Shown here in pieces: positions 62,859 to 64,000 of a stretch of 64,000 nucleotides of DNA (position 1 is the stretch's first letter; each line of letters begins with the position of its first letter). The position numbers and the translations under genes were made by a program. The DNA is from CAVWGP01 sp963754645. Its GTDB lineage: Bacteria; Pseudomonadota; Alphaproteobacteria; Bin65. Below the pieces are notes generated by a model that saw nothing but the letters and a program-made list of their open reading frames with translations, was not told where the DNA came from and ran no database searches. The DNA is taken from positions 62,001 to 126,000 of the forward strand of contig CAVWGP010000006.1 of the NCBI GenBank assembly GCA_963754645.1, given 5' to 3'.

Positions 62859-63371
62859 TCAGCGGTCCTCGTCGTTGCGTCGCTCGCGCGCTATCGCCTT
62901 TCGCGCCGAAATGATCCGAATGGCCGTGTCAATTCTCCGGTGGCCATGGGCGACGACAAGAACGCGTAGTCGATTGTCGAGCCCGAGCAGCAAATAGCGT
63001 TCGTCTTCCTCCGAGTGATCCGGGTCCGGCTTTAGCCTGGATTTCTTACGGGACGTGATCGCCGCGCATCTTGTGCCCCGCAATTCTCAATGGCGATCGC
63101 TACATGCGGAACCAGGGCAGCCGCCGGCTGCCCCTACGACATGTCGTAGCCGCGTAGGGGCACGCGGCGCGTGCCCTCGTTGCCAAGGTCAACGATCGTC
63201 GCCCAAATATTCGGGGCTGCATCGACCCGCGTGGCCTCTCCGTGAGAAATCCGGCTTTAGCAGTGCATCGCCATCGTCAAACACCGTCCGGGCTTCGTCG
63301 AACGATACGCCGTGCTTCGCCAGATTGCTTCGGCTTTTGCGCTCATCCCACTCGAAGAAAATTGCACTCAT
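62859..63371 (-). pseudogene. brnT: BrnT-like toxin gene split by an insertion
   Basis: The first half (63371 back to about 63250) reads IFFEWDERKSRSNLAKHGVS and FDDGDALLKPD, the BrnT N-terminus. The second half (63036 back to 62859) reads LKPDPDHSEEDERYLLLGLD, RLRVLVVAH and AIRIISARKAIARERR, the BrnT C-terminus. Between them lie 213 bases of foreign repeat DNA. The codons for LKP occur on both sides within a 12-base direct repeat, TCCGGCTTTAGC (63025-63036 and 63250-63261). Removing the insert and one repeat copy restores one continuous BrnT-length frame. BrnT is an RNase-type toxin; here it should be inactive. Confidence 0.85.
63037..63254. mobile_element. MITE-like insertion of about 218 bp with terminal inverted repeats
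   Basis: Left end CTGGATTTCTTACGG (63037-63051) and the reverse complement of the right end CCGGATTTCTCACGG (63254-63240) match at 13 of 15 bases. It is flanked by CTTTAGC on both sides (63030-63036 and 63255-63261), a candidate 7-base target duplication that extends to 12 identical bases. Inside are three perfect palindromes in a row: GGGCAGCCG/CGGCTGCCC, CTACGACATGTCGTAG and GGGCACGCG/CGCGTGCCC (about 63115-63174). There is no gene. It interrupts brnT. Confidence 0.8.
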
Positions 63372-63441
63372 AACTACATAATAATTATAGCGCGGCGCTT
63401 GGACAAGGGGCGCGCCGGCGCAAGAGCGCGCGCTTCCGCTC

Positions 63442-63546
63442 CTACCGCCACGGATCGACGATCGCCCGCACGGCGTCCGCGAAATCGGCCGCGTTGCGCG
63501 TGACAGGGGCGAGGCCGTGCGTGTGGGCGGCGGCGGCGAAATGCCG
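63442..63546 (-). pseudogene. C-terminal remnant of a PIN-domain (VapC-like) toxin
   Basis: About 34 residues ending at 63442 read AAAAHTHGLAPVTRNAADFA and AVRAIVDPWR, the last strand-helix-strand of VapC-type PIN toxins (compare the general pattern HGLTLVTRN-x-x-DF-x(7-9)-NPW). The preceding part of the domain, with the first acidic residues, is absent; the frame runs straight into the end of the TPR gene. No VapB partner is seen. Confidence 0.55.
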
Positions 63547-63547
63547 C

Positions 63548-64000
63548 CTATCGGCTCGGTGCCGCCTGGATCCGCTTGAGCAGCGTATCGAGCCTGGCCT
63601 GATCGGCGCGCCATTGGGCGTTGCTGGCATCCTGTTCCACCAAGCGGTCGGCGATCGCCTTCGCCTTGAGGTAAGCGTCCTTTGCCGCGGCATGGTTTTT
63701 TTGCGCTTCGGCGATCGAGCCGAAATTCGAATAAGTGAGGGCGAGGTCGCGTTGCCACGTCAGGTTGCGCGGTTCGCGCGCGGCCAGTTTTTCGCGAATC
63801 GCCAGGACCGCGCGGGTCGCGGCCAGCGCGGCCGCATGATCGCCTTGTTCCAGCAACACCCGGCCGATACTTTCATGACTGATCGACAAATCCCGCTGCC
63901 ACAGCGCGTTGTTCGCATCGAGCTCGGATAGTCTCGTCAAGATCGCGATCGCCGCCCGATAGGCGGCGAGCGCGCCGGCGCGGTCGCCGACAGCGCGCAG
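63548..64000 (-). CDS. TPR-rich protein, C-terminal part (runs off the window)
   Basis: The frame is open to the last base of the window, so the gene starts beyond 64000. The visible 150 residues are TPR motifs of the 40-45-residue type found in large bacterial signalling and effector proteins: NALWQRDLSISHESIGRVLL, LTWQRDLALTYSNFGSIAEA, each beginning with N-x-x-W-Q-R-D-L. The C-terminus reads LLKRIQAAPSR. Such repeats are often attached to TIR, CHAT or caspase-like domains in larger proteins, which cannot be checked here. Confidence 0.75.
   Translation of the reverse strand: MRAVGDRAGALAAYRAAIAILTRLSELDANNALWQRDLSISHESIGRVLLEQGDHAAALAATRAVLAIREKLAAREPRNLTWQRDLALTYSNFGSIAEAQKNHAAAKDAYLKAKAIADRLVEQDASNAQWRADQARLDTLLKRIQAAPSR

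Noticed and set aside
1..64000. tRNA, rRNA or CRISPR array
   Set aside because: I saw no cloverleaf-like sequence with conserved T-loop, no rRNA stretch and no regularly spaced repeats; a covariance-model scan was not possible.

Overview
This is a high-GC window from an alphaproteobacterium. Support for that placement includes ETF-ubiquinone oxidoreductase, an alphaproteobacterial-type uracil-DNA glycosylase, short PodJ-like helical modules, a DUF1127 protein, a thioester alpha-2-macroglobulin next to PbpC, and DUF2927. I cannot place it to genus. No rRNA, tRNA or CRISPR array is visible.

Layout. (1) 0.1-2.8 kb: a secreted alpha/beta-hydrolase with Sel1 repeats, then the 3' remains of a beta-lactamase-family serine hydrolase cut off by mobile DNA. 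(2) 2.8-4.15 kb: what looks like a solitary IS21-like end, then a degenerate IS481-type element. (3) 4.15-4.85 kb: no recognisable gene. (4) 4.85-34.05 kb: a large surface-polysaccharide locus. Nearly all of it is read right to left from a candidate promoter near 34.25 kb. It holds a dehydrogenase-acetyltransferase fusion and an aminotransferase of the UDP-GlcNAc3NAcA type, an epimerase, two asparagine-synthetase-like amidotransferases, a Wzm/Wzt exporter, a radical SAM protein, three methyltransferases, FemAB-like and ATP-grasp proteins, deacetylase-like proteins, four glycosyltransferases, a DegT aminotransferase and an acetyltransferase. A small plus-strand pair (deacetylase-like, WbqC-like) sits within it. 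(5) 34.8-38.4 kb: a two-gene operon joining a divergent ParB-like protein to a membrane Sel1 protein with PodJ-like modules. (6) 38.4-44.2 kb: an island of six SRPBCC/AHSA1 proteins, two VOC proteins, DUF1428, DUF1772, DUF1127 and an ArsR regulator preceded by a nested palindrome. (7) 44.6-53.9 kb: housekeeping genes (IspE, TPR protein, ETF-QO, UDG, lytic transglycosylase, MoaB, DUF2927, SDR). (8) 53.9-62.6 kb: two polyproline lipoproteins, then divergently alpha-2-macroglobulin and PbpC. (9) 62.6-64 kb: a decaying toxin-antitoxin patch in which brnT is split by a 0.2 kb MITE-like insertion, a PIN-domain remnant, and the end of a TPR gene.

How the genes fit together. The polysaccharide locus can be read as one pathway: make a diacetamido-uronic acid sugar, amidate or aminoacylate it, assemble and methylate the chain, and export it through Wzm/Wzt. 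A2M and PbpC form the usual periplasmic defence/repair pair.

Caution. Many genes between 2 and 34 kb are broken by single-base frameshifts while the protein sequence is otherwise well preserved. This is either a local indel-error problem in the assembly or recent decay of the locus. I annotate such genes over their full inferred span as pseudogenes and state where the frame changes. Frameshift positions are approximate, within about 20 bases.
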